Positions 51,279 to 62,700 of a stretch of DNA of 64,000 nucleotides are shown in pieces. The translations under genes and the position numbers were made by a program. The stretch covers positions 1,364,001-1,428,000 of the forward strand of contig VDMD01000004.1 in the NCBI GenBank assembly GCA_007026445.1. The letters are read 5' to 3'. Numbering within the stretch: position 1 is the stretch's first letter; the number at the start of each line of letters is the position of its first letter. The stretch is from Schizophyllum amplum. Its lineage: Eukaryota; Basidiomycota; Agaricomycetes; Agaricales; Schizophyllaceae. Below the pieces are notes generated by a model. It made no database searches, was not told the origin of the DNA, and saw only the letters and a program-made list of their open reading frames with translations.

Positions 51279-51934
51279 TCAAAAGCTGATCTCGACGCCA
51301 GCAGAACTTGATCGAGATCTGCCAGCGGTCCCATCGCCGACACTCCAGACAGGCCCGCCGGATGACTTCCCCGGAGATTTCTCCATGTCTCCGGTTGGGC
51401 TGGCATCGCCTTCCGCGGCCTCTCCATCTGTCGAGGCCCGCAAACTAGGCCGCACGCCGAGGGTGGCGCACAGCGCCTTGTACCGGGAACGTATTTGGCG
51501 GAACAGCTTGGGGATATCCAGCTCCGACGACGCGTCCGCCGAGGATGGGTTGACGCGGGGAACTGCGCAATGAGGTTCAAGAGGTGCTTGATGTGGTGCA
51601 TCGCGCGGCTGGCGTAAGAGTTCAGTAACAGGCGCAGCTCCCTTGACGGATACGACGCACTCGTCTGTCCGCCCCTGCAGCGTGTAGATGGACTGCCACA
51701 TCATGGCAAAGCCTTGGTAGAATCCGAGCTCCTCCCACATCTCGAAGCCTTTCTCGCGACCGAGCGCGCGGCCCTCGATGAGGCCGTGGATGCGGCCGTG
51801 GTCATGGCCGTCTTTATATCCGGAGTCGTAGAAACTGAATTCATTTCAGTTTATGTATGCATGCATCTTTCCCGCTATGGGACTGACTCTTGCTCGACGT
51901 GGACGAGGGCTTCAAGGTCGAAAGCGTCGGACAT
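51279..51934 (-). CDS. LTO1: LTO1/ORAOV1 family protein (YAE1 partner, Fe-S adaptor for ABCE1/RLI1), with internal frame problems
   Basis: Start MSDAFDLEALVHVEQD at 51934; a GTCAGT donor splices to FYDSGYKDGHDHGRIHG and LIEGRALGREKGFEMWEELG, giving the family's Gly-every-fourth-residue motif. GFYQGFAMMWQ, then RELRLLLNSYASRAMHHIKH with LLNLIAQFP, and ELDIPKLFRQIRSRYKALC complete the fold. The tail ends SSAGVEISF (TGA 51279), like the end of human ORAOV1. The middle block is in another frame: either a 52-nt intron at 51642-51693 (AAG acceptor, joining to WQELRLLL) or one extra G at 51671-51675. The return near 51558 fits one missing C. Family role: with YAE1, brings the CIA targeting machinery to RLI1 for Fe-S insertion in ribosome recycling. 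Confidence 0.85.
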
Positions 51935-52152
51935 GATGACTGTTCCTGATGAAGAACAAAAGAACAAAGGGAACTCCGAAATCAGTTTACGGCCCGGATC
52001 TCCGCATCGGCCATCAACGTTCAACTTCGAGAGATTGACTTCAAGTTCAAGATTAATGTTCACTGCCAGGAAGTCAAGATCGTAGTAGATCGCTGTGATA
52101 AATGTACATTGCTCGACGTCGTGGAATCCTAGTCGACTATATCTAAACGCCC

Positions 52153-54901
52153 TCAACAATGACAACCTGCCGCGTCGCCATTTGTGAAGGCCGCGACGCT
52201 GTGCGTGTCTTTGCTGCCCTGCACATCCATACTGGGGTTCTTCGTGAAGAACGACTGCGGCTTAAGCGTGATGTTCAAGTGCTCCACGGGCATGCTATGT
52301 AGCGGTTAGTCAGCTACGACGTCGGTGAAAGCTAAGGACGATGTCGACTTACACAGGCCAGTCTTCTGGGCGCGGAATATGTGTCGTACCTAGTCGCAGA
52401 AATGAGAAGCAGCTCACAAGGACAACAGTGAACGTACCAAATGTCACGTAGACAAGGATATCCTCATCCTCGACCTTGCCCCCTCCCGTGGACCACTTCT
52501 CCAAGGAGTCTTCCGGCGTCGTCCTCGACTGAGGCACGTACTTGCCGGACGGCCACATCCTGCTGCCCTTCGGACCCTCCACATCGCGCACAACCCAGAG
52601 CGGAGCCTTGATGAAGCCCGAGCGCCTCGCGCACCAGCTGTCCTCCCGCACGAACGACGGCACCATCCCGCCCTTGACGCCGATGCTGTAGCCGACGTTG
52701 GCACCGCTGCTGTAGTGTTTCCGCGCGGAGTTGACGATGCGCCACCGGCGGTCCGTGCTGAGGTCGTACTGTCGGGAGCCCTCCTGCTTGATGAGCGAGT
52801 CCTTCGTCATGAAGGCGTTGCCGGCGAAGTTCTGCACAGACCCTGTCGGCGCGTCGGGCATGCGCATCACGTCCGTCTCCATGACGGAGTTCTGCAAGCC
52901 GTCGATCATGGGGTCGATGCGGAGGGAGAACATGTGCTGGTGGTAGTGCGCGTTGACGTTGGGCGCGACGTAGGTGCCGTGGGGATTCGGCTCGCCGTCC
53001 GCACCGACGTACACCTGCAGGATACCTGTAAGACGGGTCTCCAGCTCGATGCTACCATCCTGGTAGAAGTGGTAGTTCCAGATGTACTCTGTCAACAGGT
53101 CAGCCCAGGATCCTTGCATATCCAGCAATCGTCACTAACCGTAGTTGGCCTAAACAACCATGCGTCAGTCTTATTCCTAGGGCCGCACATCGATTACTCA
53201 CCAAGGTGCAGACCATGCTGATAACGAGGCGCCGGCGGCGGACAGTCTGAGACCGCCCGCCTGGGCGGTAGTCGGTGTGCTTCCAGAGCACCCCGTTATC
53301 CTCTTCATGAATGCAGATGACGTTCTTGATGGTGATTACGCTGCCGTCGTTTGCGACGTACGACCCGGGCTGAGGACGATTAAGTTACCGCTCACCTGTC
53401 GAGTGCCGGTACTTACCAAGTAATGAATCTGCCCGAGGCAGTCGCAACCCAGAGACAACTCATTTGCCATCGTACCCATACCGTACTCGCCACTGAAACG
53501 CGGTCAATGGCTCGAATGAAGAAGGCCGCGAAAGATACGTACGAATCGAAAGCGAATTTGCGGGAATGGGGGAATTCCGGTGCGCCGTACGGAACGACCA
53601 TCTCGGCGAGAGAAAGGCGGTAGAAAAGCGGGCGAATCTCGCCATTGTCGTTGTAGGTGATGGTGGACAAAGCAATGCCCTCGCGATGAGTGAAAGCTGC
53701 AAGATCACCGGCGTCAGCGTATATTGTGGCACCCTGGTGAACGATCACCTACAGATATGCATCTTCCAGTTTTGCCACTCGATTTCATTCCCGTTCATTT
53801 TGAAGCTCACGCCTTCAGGCTGCACGACGTGAAGCTGTGGCGCAACGTTAGCTCGGACTTTCCCGCAACTACGGTGACTTACCGGCTTCAGGCCTTCGCG
53901 AGGCTTGTAGTCCGGATCGGACTTCGCCATCAGATCAGGCAGGAAGTCGAAGGGCTTCTTAGGAGGCGGGATGCGGTCGCGGTTGGCTGCGGCGAACTCG
54001 GCGCCTAGTGCGCCGGGCGCGGTAGTAGAGACCGAGAGAGCAGGCCCATTGGGCGTCGACTTTCTGGTCGGCGGGAAATCGATTTGAAGGACGGTCTCCG
54101 CATTGGAATCAAGCACAGCAATGAAGTCCTTTGGGTAGCAGTCAGTTGGCCGATCAAGAGCGATGGACTGCTGATGTCCTCACCATCGGGTGTGCGTAGA
54201 GGTTCTCATGCTCGCCAAATCTCGCGAAGATGAGGGCTTGCTGGACGCGCCGTTGCTGGGGGAAGCGATCATCGTAGCCGATGGACCATCCGTCGCAGAC
54301 AATCTGCTCCGGCTCGACACCTGCACGAAATGAGATCGGAGATGGATGAGATGATCGTGCCACACACCGACTGCCTTCGCCAGCTCCTGAATGCGCTTGT
54401 CTGCCTTGATCGTCTTCTCCGCCGCTACGAGCTCCTCGACAGAGATCTGGGGCTGCGAGCCCTCGGGCAGCAGGTCGAGCGTGTCGACATTCCAGGCGCC
54501 ATCGGCGAGGGAGAGGACGGTGTTGTACGACTGCCCCTTGACGAGTTCCACAAAGTCGACCTCCGCTTGGCGGATGATCGGGGTAGCAGGCTCAGGCTTG
54601 CCACCGGGGGTGAGGGGGATGCCGAGATGAGCAAGGACTGCGCGTTTGGGAGGGGGGATGAGACCACAGGTGATAAACTTGAGCGCAGTGATGTCCGGGA
54701 TGCTAGTCGTATGGTGGCGCACGACGAGGCAGACAGCCGCGATCTGTAATCGACGGGGATCAGAACCTGCATCTCGGGATTCGGAGCAGCGTAAATACCT
54801 CTTCGGGCGTCAAAGGATCCAACGGATGCTTCGGTGCGTGAGTCGAGTTCTCCGCAGAGATTGAGACTCCAGTAGCAGTTCCGGGTACGCGGTGCGGACA
54901 T
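52153..54901 (-). CDS. copper amine oxidase (TPQ enzyme)
   Basis: Oxidises primary amines to aldehydes with release of ammonia and hydrogen peroxide. N-terminal HPLDPLTPEE and PPKRAVLAHLGIPLTPGG are family typical. The catalytic-base block is FPHSRKFAFDSYGEYGMG. The cofactor motif NYEY (ANYEYIWNYHFYQDG) is assembled through a 10-nt exon at 53140-53149 between two introns, so the Tyr converted to topaquinone lies in a microexon. Copper ligands: HYHQH (first two His) and TTHIPRPEDWPVMP (third). C-terminus VAAFTNGDAAGCHC with TGA 52153-52155; no SKL-type peroxisomal signal. ATG 54901 (MSAP...) is the first after a TATATAAG box, but joining it to the HPLDPL frame needs an unresolved splice, so the 5' end is provisional. 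About 690 residues. Confidence 0.92.
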
Positions 54902-55355
54902 GGCTGGTCATGCAAGTAAACAGAGTAGTCCTCTGCGACGAGCACTGTCGCCCCATCGACCTTATATACGCCCTCTATCAGGTGAGATAGCACATGACAG
55001 TGGGCATTACGACCTTTGCCCGTGGCCAGTAGCCTTCGGATAAGAGGGGGACGGGACCATCCCATACCGTACGCCCCCGAACCCCGACGACCGCGATCGT
55101 TATCTCGTCAGAGACCGCCGTCCTGCGGAGCGCCAGGGAAGGCCGCAATAGGCAGAGATGAAGCGGAAGCTGGACCAGAGTCAACGCAACATGTAGCCAG
55201 AAAGAAGAAACCACATTAAGACGATATAGCATTACACCTTTGTTTAGTTTAGAATACATACGCCCCCGATGATGACCATGACGAATAAACAGCGATGATG
55301 ATGGGATAGTGTGTCCGTTGTGCGAGACGATCGATGTATGCGAGCAGCATGACCC
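54902..55355. promoter_or_regulatory. copper amine oxidase promoter and downstream end of next gene
   Basis: 454 bp with no gene. The CAO side holds a TATATAAG box (54961-54968, minus strand) about 60 bp before the ATG. The rest is the 3' flank of the gene ending at 55356. Confidence 0.5.
54961..54968 (-). promoter_or_regulatory. TATA box of copper amine oxidase gene
   Basis: On the minus strand the sequence reads GCGTATATAAGGTC, a strong TATA element, placed about 60 bp before ATG 54901. A TATA promoter suits an inducible amine-catabolic gene; that link is inference. Confidence 0.6.
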
Positions 55356-57474
55356 CTAGAGAGGGATCCCTGCGTATGGATGTGCATAAGGATAAGTGGC
55401 CGAGAGCGGTTGCAGAGGGGTTTGAGGCGTGCTGTAGGTTGGTATGAAGGGGGAGCCAGCCGATAGAGAGCTCCCCGTGCTGTAGGGGCTGTAGTTCGGG
55501 ATGACGGGTGCTGAGGCCGAACCGCCGGAGAGCGACATGTTCAACGGAACGACGGGCGGCGAAGCGTATGACGCGGGATACGCCGGAGGTATACGTCCGG
55601 TAAGTGCGAGGAGTTCTTTCATTGGGATGACCGGATATTCGTCTTCGGACGTATCGTCCTCGTCCTCGTCACTGTCAGGAATTGATAGTTGAAGCGGGAC
55701 TTCATATCGCCGACGGCTAGCACCATGGGGCGATTGAGCGGTAGGGCTGCGCGCCAACGGTCCATTCCACGGCGACTCCCGCACGGCGTTCCTGGTCGGG
55801 GTGCTCCTCGTAGACGCACGGCGTTCGAGGCTACCGCTTATTCAGTATGAGTGCGACGACGACAGTCACGGGCTGCGCTTACCCATGCCATGCAGCCGTA
55901 TTCTCGTCCACCAGCACGATGAGGAGTTCTTCGCTCCCATTATCCGGCGTATCACTCGAGCTGCGTCGCAGCGGCGTGCCCTCGACGCGGTGCCCGACAT
56001 GGGCGCTGGACATCTCATTACTTTGCGGGTCATAGCAGAATATGAAACAATGCTTACGATGGTGTGGGTGCTTCACTGTTATACCGTCTACGACTGCTTC
56101 GCGGAGCGGAACTGCCGTGCGTGCGCGACGCTGTAAGAGCAGGAGTAAGAAGGGTTTCTCAAACAGCAGACGGAGTTCGCACCATTGCTGGAGAATCTGA
56201 GGCGGCGCATTAGAAAAATAGGTGGAAGAGAACGATGAATAGAACTTACTGCGACGAAGAATCAGGATTAACAACCCTCAGCTTAGCTATGGACACGGTC
56301 ATCAGCGGATTGTTCCCAGCAATGCGTATCAAACTTACGCTGGTGGCTTAATGGTACGTTTGGCATCATATTAAGGAGTGGCAGGGACGCGACAGATGAG
56401 TTGGTCTTCCCAAACCTGCGTAGCCGTCAGTTAACGCGTCGGTGCTATCAGGACAGATGATGCATACGACGACAGCGATTTGGAGTTGGGTACGGGTAGC
56501 TCAGCGAGCACATCTCCAGCTTGGTCTGCAGACGTGGTGAGACAGGAACGCGTACTGTGAACTTATGATCAAGTACCTGGAGTCCCCGGGACCCGCTGAC
56601 GATCAGAATTGACAGACGCGTTGGAACATGCAGACTTGTGCGAGCGGGATGTACTGTCGGAACGATCTGACTTCCGCGAGTTCGACCGACCGAGGGTTTC
56701 ATCATTGGAGGGGATGCTGAGAACCCTACTCGAGGCTTGAGCGGAGGATAAAGACCACGGACAAGGGCACTCACGATTGGCGTTTGTACTCCCTCTCCAG
56801 TGTTTTGAGAGCCTTGTCAAAAGCCTTGTCTAACTTATCATGCTTGTCGAACTCATCGCCTATCAGGTCACCAGTGCCTGCAATGAGGTTGAGATAATGC
56901 ATGTTATGTGGCGAACATCGGGCTGACCCTGTTTGCGATGAGTCTGTAGGAGGCCATCATCAGTGAAAGGCGAGCATCGTTACGCAACAAAGACGGACCC
57001 CAGTGTGTCCCCTCCATGACCGCCATAGATCTACGGCTTTCCTCCCCGCCTCCACGGGACGCGGCAGAGCGAGGACGACTGGCTGTTGATGATGCTTCCT
57101 GCTGTTACCAGAGCCCTTGCGACTAAGAAAAGGGCGTCAGCGTATGCAAGGGCCATGCTACGAGGCCGAACGCACCCCAAGACGCTCTGCGCTAGCTCTG
57201 CCGCCTCCGCGCCTGTGACGACTCTAAACTTGCCGTCGCGCGACTTGTCGTACGTGACGGGCATTCCCTTCCTAGCAATATCTTGGAGGAAGTTTGGGCC
57301 AAACTGAGAGGAGCGAAGCTGTTGAGTGGCCATGGCGGCGAGGCGCTTCGACGTGGACGGTCTGCGCTCGCGCTCGCGCCTAGGCGGCTGTGCCGCTGCG
57401 CCGTTGCTGTCTTGCCGGTCGTGTGTGCTGGTAGATGAACGAGAAGAGGTCGAGCCGGTAGACATGATGGTCAT
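55356..57474 (-). CDS. unidentified fungal protein, multi-exon, disordered ends
   Basis: Start MTIMSTGSTSSRSSTSTHDR at 57474 (or the second ATG, 57465). The conserved-looking first half reads MATQQLRSSQFGPNFLQDIA, KGMPVTYDKSRDGKFRVVTG, then MEGTHWGPSLLRNDARLSLM with ASYRLIANR and KAFDKALKTLEREYKRQ after splices. A middle exon (55890-56230) gives CELRLLFEKPFLLLL and HCFIFCYDPQSNEMSSAHV. The final exon (55735-55356) is Ser/Pro/Tyr-rich: DEDEDDTSEDEYPVIPMKEL, then ATYPYAHPYAGIPL and TAG. I do not recognise the family. No signal peptide; a Leu run (FLLLLLQ) is too short for a membrane helix. Exon edges between 56200 and 56800 are unresolved because more than one splice choice stays open. Confidence 0.65.
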
Positions 57475-58117
57475 GAAGGAGATTGAGGACCGGGGAGTGA
57501 AAGATCGCCTTGGTTGAGGACAGTATAATAAGGATGACCAGATCAAACTGCTGATCGTTGCCCTCGAGGCGTCCTCGAGGCTGGAGGGCGCTGCGTGTGT
57601 TGCGGGTTTCGGAATGAAGAGAAAGGAAGAGGAGGGTCGGAGCTCTTTGGCGGGGCCTGCCCTTCGTCAACGTCAGGTCTGGGCGTAAGTTACAGAGAGA
57701 ACGGAACAGGAGATTTCTATAAAAGCCCGCATTCAGAAGGACACTGCCGCGGTTACATCACACGGAGACGCCCAACTTGCGTGACCCCTTCCCCGTTTGG
57801 ATTCCATTCTAGGCACCCTTTGCTCTTCACCCTCACGCGACGATTACGATGCGCCATCCTACATGTCGTTCGCAGTGGAGCATTGACGGTGACGAGATTG
57901 AACCAGTGCAAAGCAAGGCCGCCATGCATGCGTAGCCCTGGCCTGATGAGCTCTGCATAGCTCGGTCTGAACAGTAATGTGTAGAGTAAGGCCAAAGGAG
58001 GATAGAAGGCTCCACAGAAGGTCCTTCGAGATCCGTGGTAGGGTATACATGAAAAGCAGTGTCACTCGTAGCAAGGCGTGCCCGACGCGTGTCTTAATCG
58101 GACGCAATTGAACCTGC
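57475..58117. other. intergenic, no gene recognised; TATAAAAG on plus strand
   Basis: 643 bp between two minus-strand genes. A clean TATAAAAG (57718-57725) faces right, with no recognisable plus-strand coding region after it. Minus-strand frames at 57750-58110 lack motifs. Confidence 0.4.
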
Positions 58118-59284
58118 TCATATCTGGGCGATGGAGTTAGATATGTGGCGAATAGACATGATAACAGAACAAACCAAGCTCAATTCCAACGTCCACACGC
58201 GCCGCGCCCAAAGCTTGACGATACTTGGGGATGCTTTCTCGTCCGCGGAATCCCTCAGGTCCACTTCCAAACCGTCCCACCAACACTTGCGCTGCAACAC
58301 CGTCAGTCGAGGTACAAGATACTTGTAACCGTGCACTCACAGCAGGCTTGCGCCAGAAAAGCAGTAGCTTCTGCGCCGTCATCATCTGCTGGTAGTCGAT
58401 GTCGGCCGGCTTGTCCTCGTGGTGCTTGATACCCGTGTGAAGTAAGACCAGAGCCACGGACGAGATACAACAGCGTGAAGGCTCCAGCGCACGGAAGCCC
58501 CATTCATCGTTTCGATCAAAGCCACTGCGTATGCCGTTGTGAGTAAGTCATCTCAACATGAGCGCCATGCACGAACCTCATGCAGAGCATATCGATGAGA
58601 TGCTGTTCCGCAACGTTATTCTCCTTGTTCACGTTGCGCTGCAACGCAGTGAAGATCTTGCGCTTTTCGATCAAGTGGTCGCCGCACTTGCGCTTGATGT
58701 CGAGGAGCACTTCGTTCGCGAGACCGTTCGCGTCCGTGGAAGCACCGCCCTCCTTGGGGGGTATGGAGAAGTATTCGAGCTCCTCGCGCAGGACGATGAT
58801 GGCTTGCTTGGACAGCAGGGGGTTCTGGCCGCTGAAGTCGGACGTCGGTGAGCCTTCCAAGAGGTTTTGCTGCGCCGCAAGCAGGCCCGGTTGATCTCCG
58901 ACGCCGTAGAAGGCTTCAGCAGCGTTCCTGAAGAAGTTGAGGACGTATTGAAAACAGTCTGGGTCGAACTAACAACGAAGGTTGAGCGTTAACAGGCCAG
59001 GACATTCAGGTGCAACTCACGTCGACGGGATATACGTCCTCCTCCTCCTCTCCTTCGGCGCCATCCGCAAGTGCAACGCTCTGACGGCTGAGGACCAGAC
59101 CATTGGGGAACAATCCTAGCAAGACCGATTCGGGCAGGCTCATAATCGTCTCCCGCTCGACCTCGAAGCGGCGGCCGCGCAGGTCGAGGAAGAGACGCGT
59201 CAGAAGCGACGGCTGCTGCAGGCCAGCATGAGGAGAGGGCGCATTCTGGGAGACCTGCGTGATGGGGGACGAGCTCGTCGCCAT
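58118..59284 (-). CDS. WHI2-like BTB/T1-domain protein
   Basis: Start MATSSSPITQVSQNAPSPHA at 59284. The BTB/potassium-channel-T1-like fold begins LFLDLRGRRFEVERETIMSL, PESVLLGLFPNGLVLSR, and continues after an intron with DPDCFQYVLNFFRNAAEAFY. The second half has SKQAIIVLREELEYFSIPP, NEVLLDIKRKCGDHLIEKRK and IFTALQRNVNKENNVAEQHL, then LLFWRKPARKCWWDGLEVDL after a GTGAGT-donor intron. These blocks match the fungal WHI2 family. Family role: Whi2 with phosphatases Psr1/Psr2 activates the general stress response and restrains TORC1 when amino acids are low. C-terminus ELSLVCSVIMSIRHISNSIA ends at 58118. About 310 residues. Confidence 0.85.
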
Positions 59285-59701
59285 CGTCGCGAGGGTCTAG
59301 TGGGAGGCTTAGGACGAAACGAAGCGGCGCCTCATTTCGCGCAAGGAGTCGTGGGAAACAACTGCCGCTTGCAGAGGTCACCCTTCGAGTTTCGTGAACG
59401 CCGGTTCCGGTCAACAGTCCTCCACTCTTCAGCTGGATCAATCTGGTGCTTCGCGGCAGGGATCGAATACTAGTATATAGGAGAACTGATTACATGGTAC
59501 GGTATTCGTAGGGCAGTGGAATGTGCGTGGTAGGTATCATAAACATACTGAAATTTGGTCCGTGAAGGGGAAAGCAATCGAGGACGCGCGACGCTTCCGA
59601 GGCCAAACCACAAGACATCGGTTGCAGTGATAGCTGGGTCATCAGGGGGGTCATCGTACAAAGGTCCGTATATGAAAAGTCAGTCTGTCCGTGGTCCGTC
59701 T
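59285..59701. other. intergenic, WHI2-like promoter and chitin synthase 3' flank
   Basis: 417 bp between two minus-strand genes. No gene or repeat is visible; AT content rises near 59480-59560, as expected for 3' end formation of the chitin synthase transcript. Confidence 0.45.
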
Positions 59702-62700
59702 TCAATTTCCACCGTAGTTGGGGTGCGGCGCAGCGGCGCCTGGTGGCAAGTTGAACGCCGTCGAACCGCGCGAGTACCTATTCTGCGGCGCCTGTGATGA
59801 CGGCCGGCGGCCTTGCGGACGCGACACGCGACGCACACCCTCCGGCCCCGGCACCGGTCCACCGTCCGTCAGGCGCACGCCCCGTCCTCCAGCGCGGTAA
59901 CCGCTCATCTCCTCGGGCTCCGTTGTGTACTCTTCATAGCTTGTTGGCGATGTTGTTACAGAGCGGAAGGGGTCAGCGGAGTTGGTGCGCTGCCGCGACC
60001 CTGACCGCGGAGGGGTATCATAGCGGCCAGGCGATTGGTGTCGTTGACCCGAAGGTGGCGAGTCGTACTCGCTGTATTGATCAGCGGACGGGGAACTGGG
60101 GATGAGCCGTAAGTTGGACGAGGCGGCGTCAGGATAGTAGTGTTCGTCGCTTGACCTTGACATGCCCACAGTCGACGACGACGACATGGGTTGCCGGTTG
60201 GCAGCCAGCGGCGCCGGCAGTACGAGCAAGTTGTTGCTGTCGAGGCGTGGACGCGGCGACGTGTTATAGGGACCTGAGTCCAACGTGCTCGAGTCGAAAC
60301 CGTTCGATGGCGGATGGAAAGTGTCCGAGTTGGACGCCAGCGAGTAGCGATTTGAGTCGGTCCTGAGCAAAAGAGCGTCAGATATATCCAATCGCGTGAC
60401 CCACGCAACTTACTTCCGATCGTAGAACATAGAATCTCTGGACTGCGTGCCACTCTTCCATCTCCGGTCGCGCTCGAACTCGGCCCAGCGCTTCATGACG
60501 ATATGGCTGGAGTCGAACTCGCCCTCCTTGTCACCGTGGTTGCCGCCCTTGTCGCCTGCAATCTGTCGTGTTTGACCCCACGAGAAGTCGTCGAAGTGCC
60601 AGAAGGCGTATGCGGGGAGAATGCCGTTCCAGATGGGAAGGGATATAAGGTACACCAACATCCAGCCGACGTATGCGATCTTCCGTGACGTGACGACGAT
60701 GAGGACACCGGGAAGACCGAGCACGATGGCGAGCAGGATAAGCGGGATCGTAGTATCCGTGCCTCCTGGGATGATAGACACGATGATGAGGTATAGGGTG
60801 AAGGCAATGGCGGCCGGCAGAACGAGCGTTCCCCCGAGCTCCATGGCAACAACAAACTGCATCGAGAAGCAGAACGTGCCGCAAAGGTCGCGCACGAAGA
60901 CGAGTTCGAAGAGGTTGTGTATGGTCGAATTGATCCATCGACGACGCTGGGACAGCAGGATAGAGAACGTGTCTGGGACGATCGTCTTGCAAATCGCCTG
61001 CGGACAGAATACGTTCTTGCGCTTCGGGAACGTCTTGAGTAGCAGGGTAGTCAGGTATCGATCCTCGCCGAGCAACAAGAGGTTCTTCTTGTGCAGGGTG
61101 TCGACAACGTTTTCGGAGTAGTGCTCGACGATGTCCGGATTTGCCAGGATAGGCACCCAGTAGCCCGTGTCGCCCTTCGGCGCCTTGATGCGGTACATGC
61201 TGAAGCAACCCGGCAGACAAGTGACACCACCGAACATGGACTCGAAAGCCTTTGTCATGTGGTGGGAGATGTAGTACTCAAAGACTGTTGAAGTGTCAGC
61301 AGAAGAAGCGTCATGTTGCAGTCGCGAGACTCACCCTGCATCATAGTAACAAAAGTATCGGTCTTGTTCGCAATCTTCGTCTCGCCGCAAAGGCCCATGA
61401 TCTCTTCGTCGTGAACCATGCACGAAGTCATCCGCGTCAGGGAGTCGGGGAAAACCTTGGTGTCCGCGTCCACACAAAGCACCAGTTCGTACCGGTCCGG
61501 ACTGACACCCGTCACCCTCCAAATCGAGTTGAAGAACTCGTACTCGAACGTCGTCATCCGCTCGTCGAACATGACCTTCTGGAGGAAGGCCATGAGCACG
61601 ATCTGACTGTCGCGCTTGCCACGGTTACCCGGCTTCGCGTCGGTCGCTTCGAGCGGGTTACCGCACTTCGCGACGAGGACCACGGGGACCCTCTGCTGTT
61701 TCGAGCGCTCAACCGTGGCATCGTCGTAGTCATAGAAGCCTGCGTAGACCTTCGCCATGTTGTGACGCTTGTGCCCGTCCGCGATGGCGACATATGAGTG
61801 CGCCTCGACCTCGTTCGACGGTATGATAAGCTCCTTCATCATCGTCAGACAGATCTCCGGCGTCGTCATGTCGTTTCCAGAGCCCTTGACCATACCATCC
61901 GCGATGATGAGGATGAATTTGTGGCTGTTGGGATAGTCCGTTGTGGCGAGCGAGTCGAGAGTCGTTCGCAGACCCTCCACGGACTCCGAGTAAGCCGTTA
62001 CGAGCGCGATCGTGTGCACGAGAGGGAAATTGAACGGTTCGTAGTCGGGGGGAGGTTGCGGGACGACGTTGTGGAGAGGGAATGGACACGGGCTATCCGA
62101 GAACGCTCCGCGATGTGACATGGTATCGGTGAAGGCCTTGGACTGCCGAAGAGGAGAGTCGGGAGGTGTGCTCTTCATGAACTTGGTGCTGGGCGCATAC
62201 ACGGACTTCGTGTAGTTGGACGACGTGTCCAGCATGCCATAGGTGGTAGCAGGGCGACTTCCTAGTGCATTCTCGGCCGGCGTGAAGCGGGAGGTGCTCG
62301 GAAGGAACGTTCTCGTCCCAGACTTTGCCTTCAACCCGTTCTTCTGCACAGTCGGGCGATACTCGCTAGGCGCCGGTCGATAAATATCGCTACTCCAGTT
62401 CTCGATCTGCCGAGAGCGCTGCATCCGCTGCTCGTAAGTCTCCTTCGGGAAATTGCCGATCCTCCTGGAGAAGAACCACTGGAACATGACAGCCATGCCA
62501 AAGCGGATAGCGACTACACCGATGATGAAGATGAGGGACACGTAGAGGACAATCTGAGAAGCGACACAGCCGATGGTGTTGGTGTCGATGAAGCCGATGG
62601 TTACGATGTCCTGCAAGCAGTGACCCATTTGTTCCATGTCGTTACGCTTGAAATACATCGTGAGGTCCTTCTTGTTGTACGTGCCGTCCGCATACTTCAT

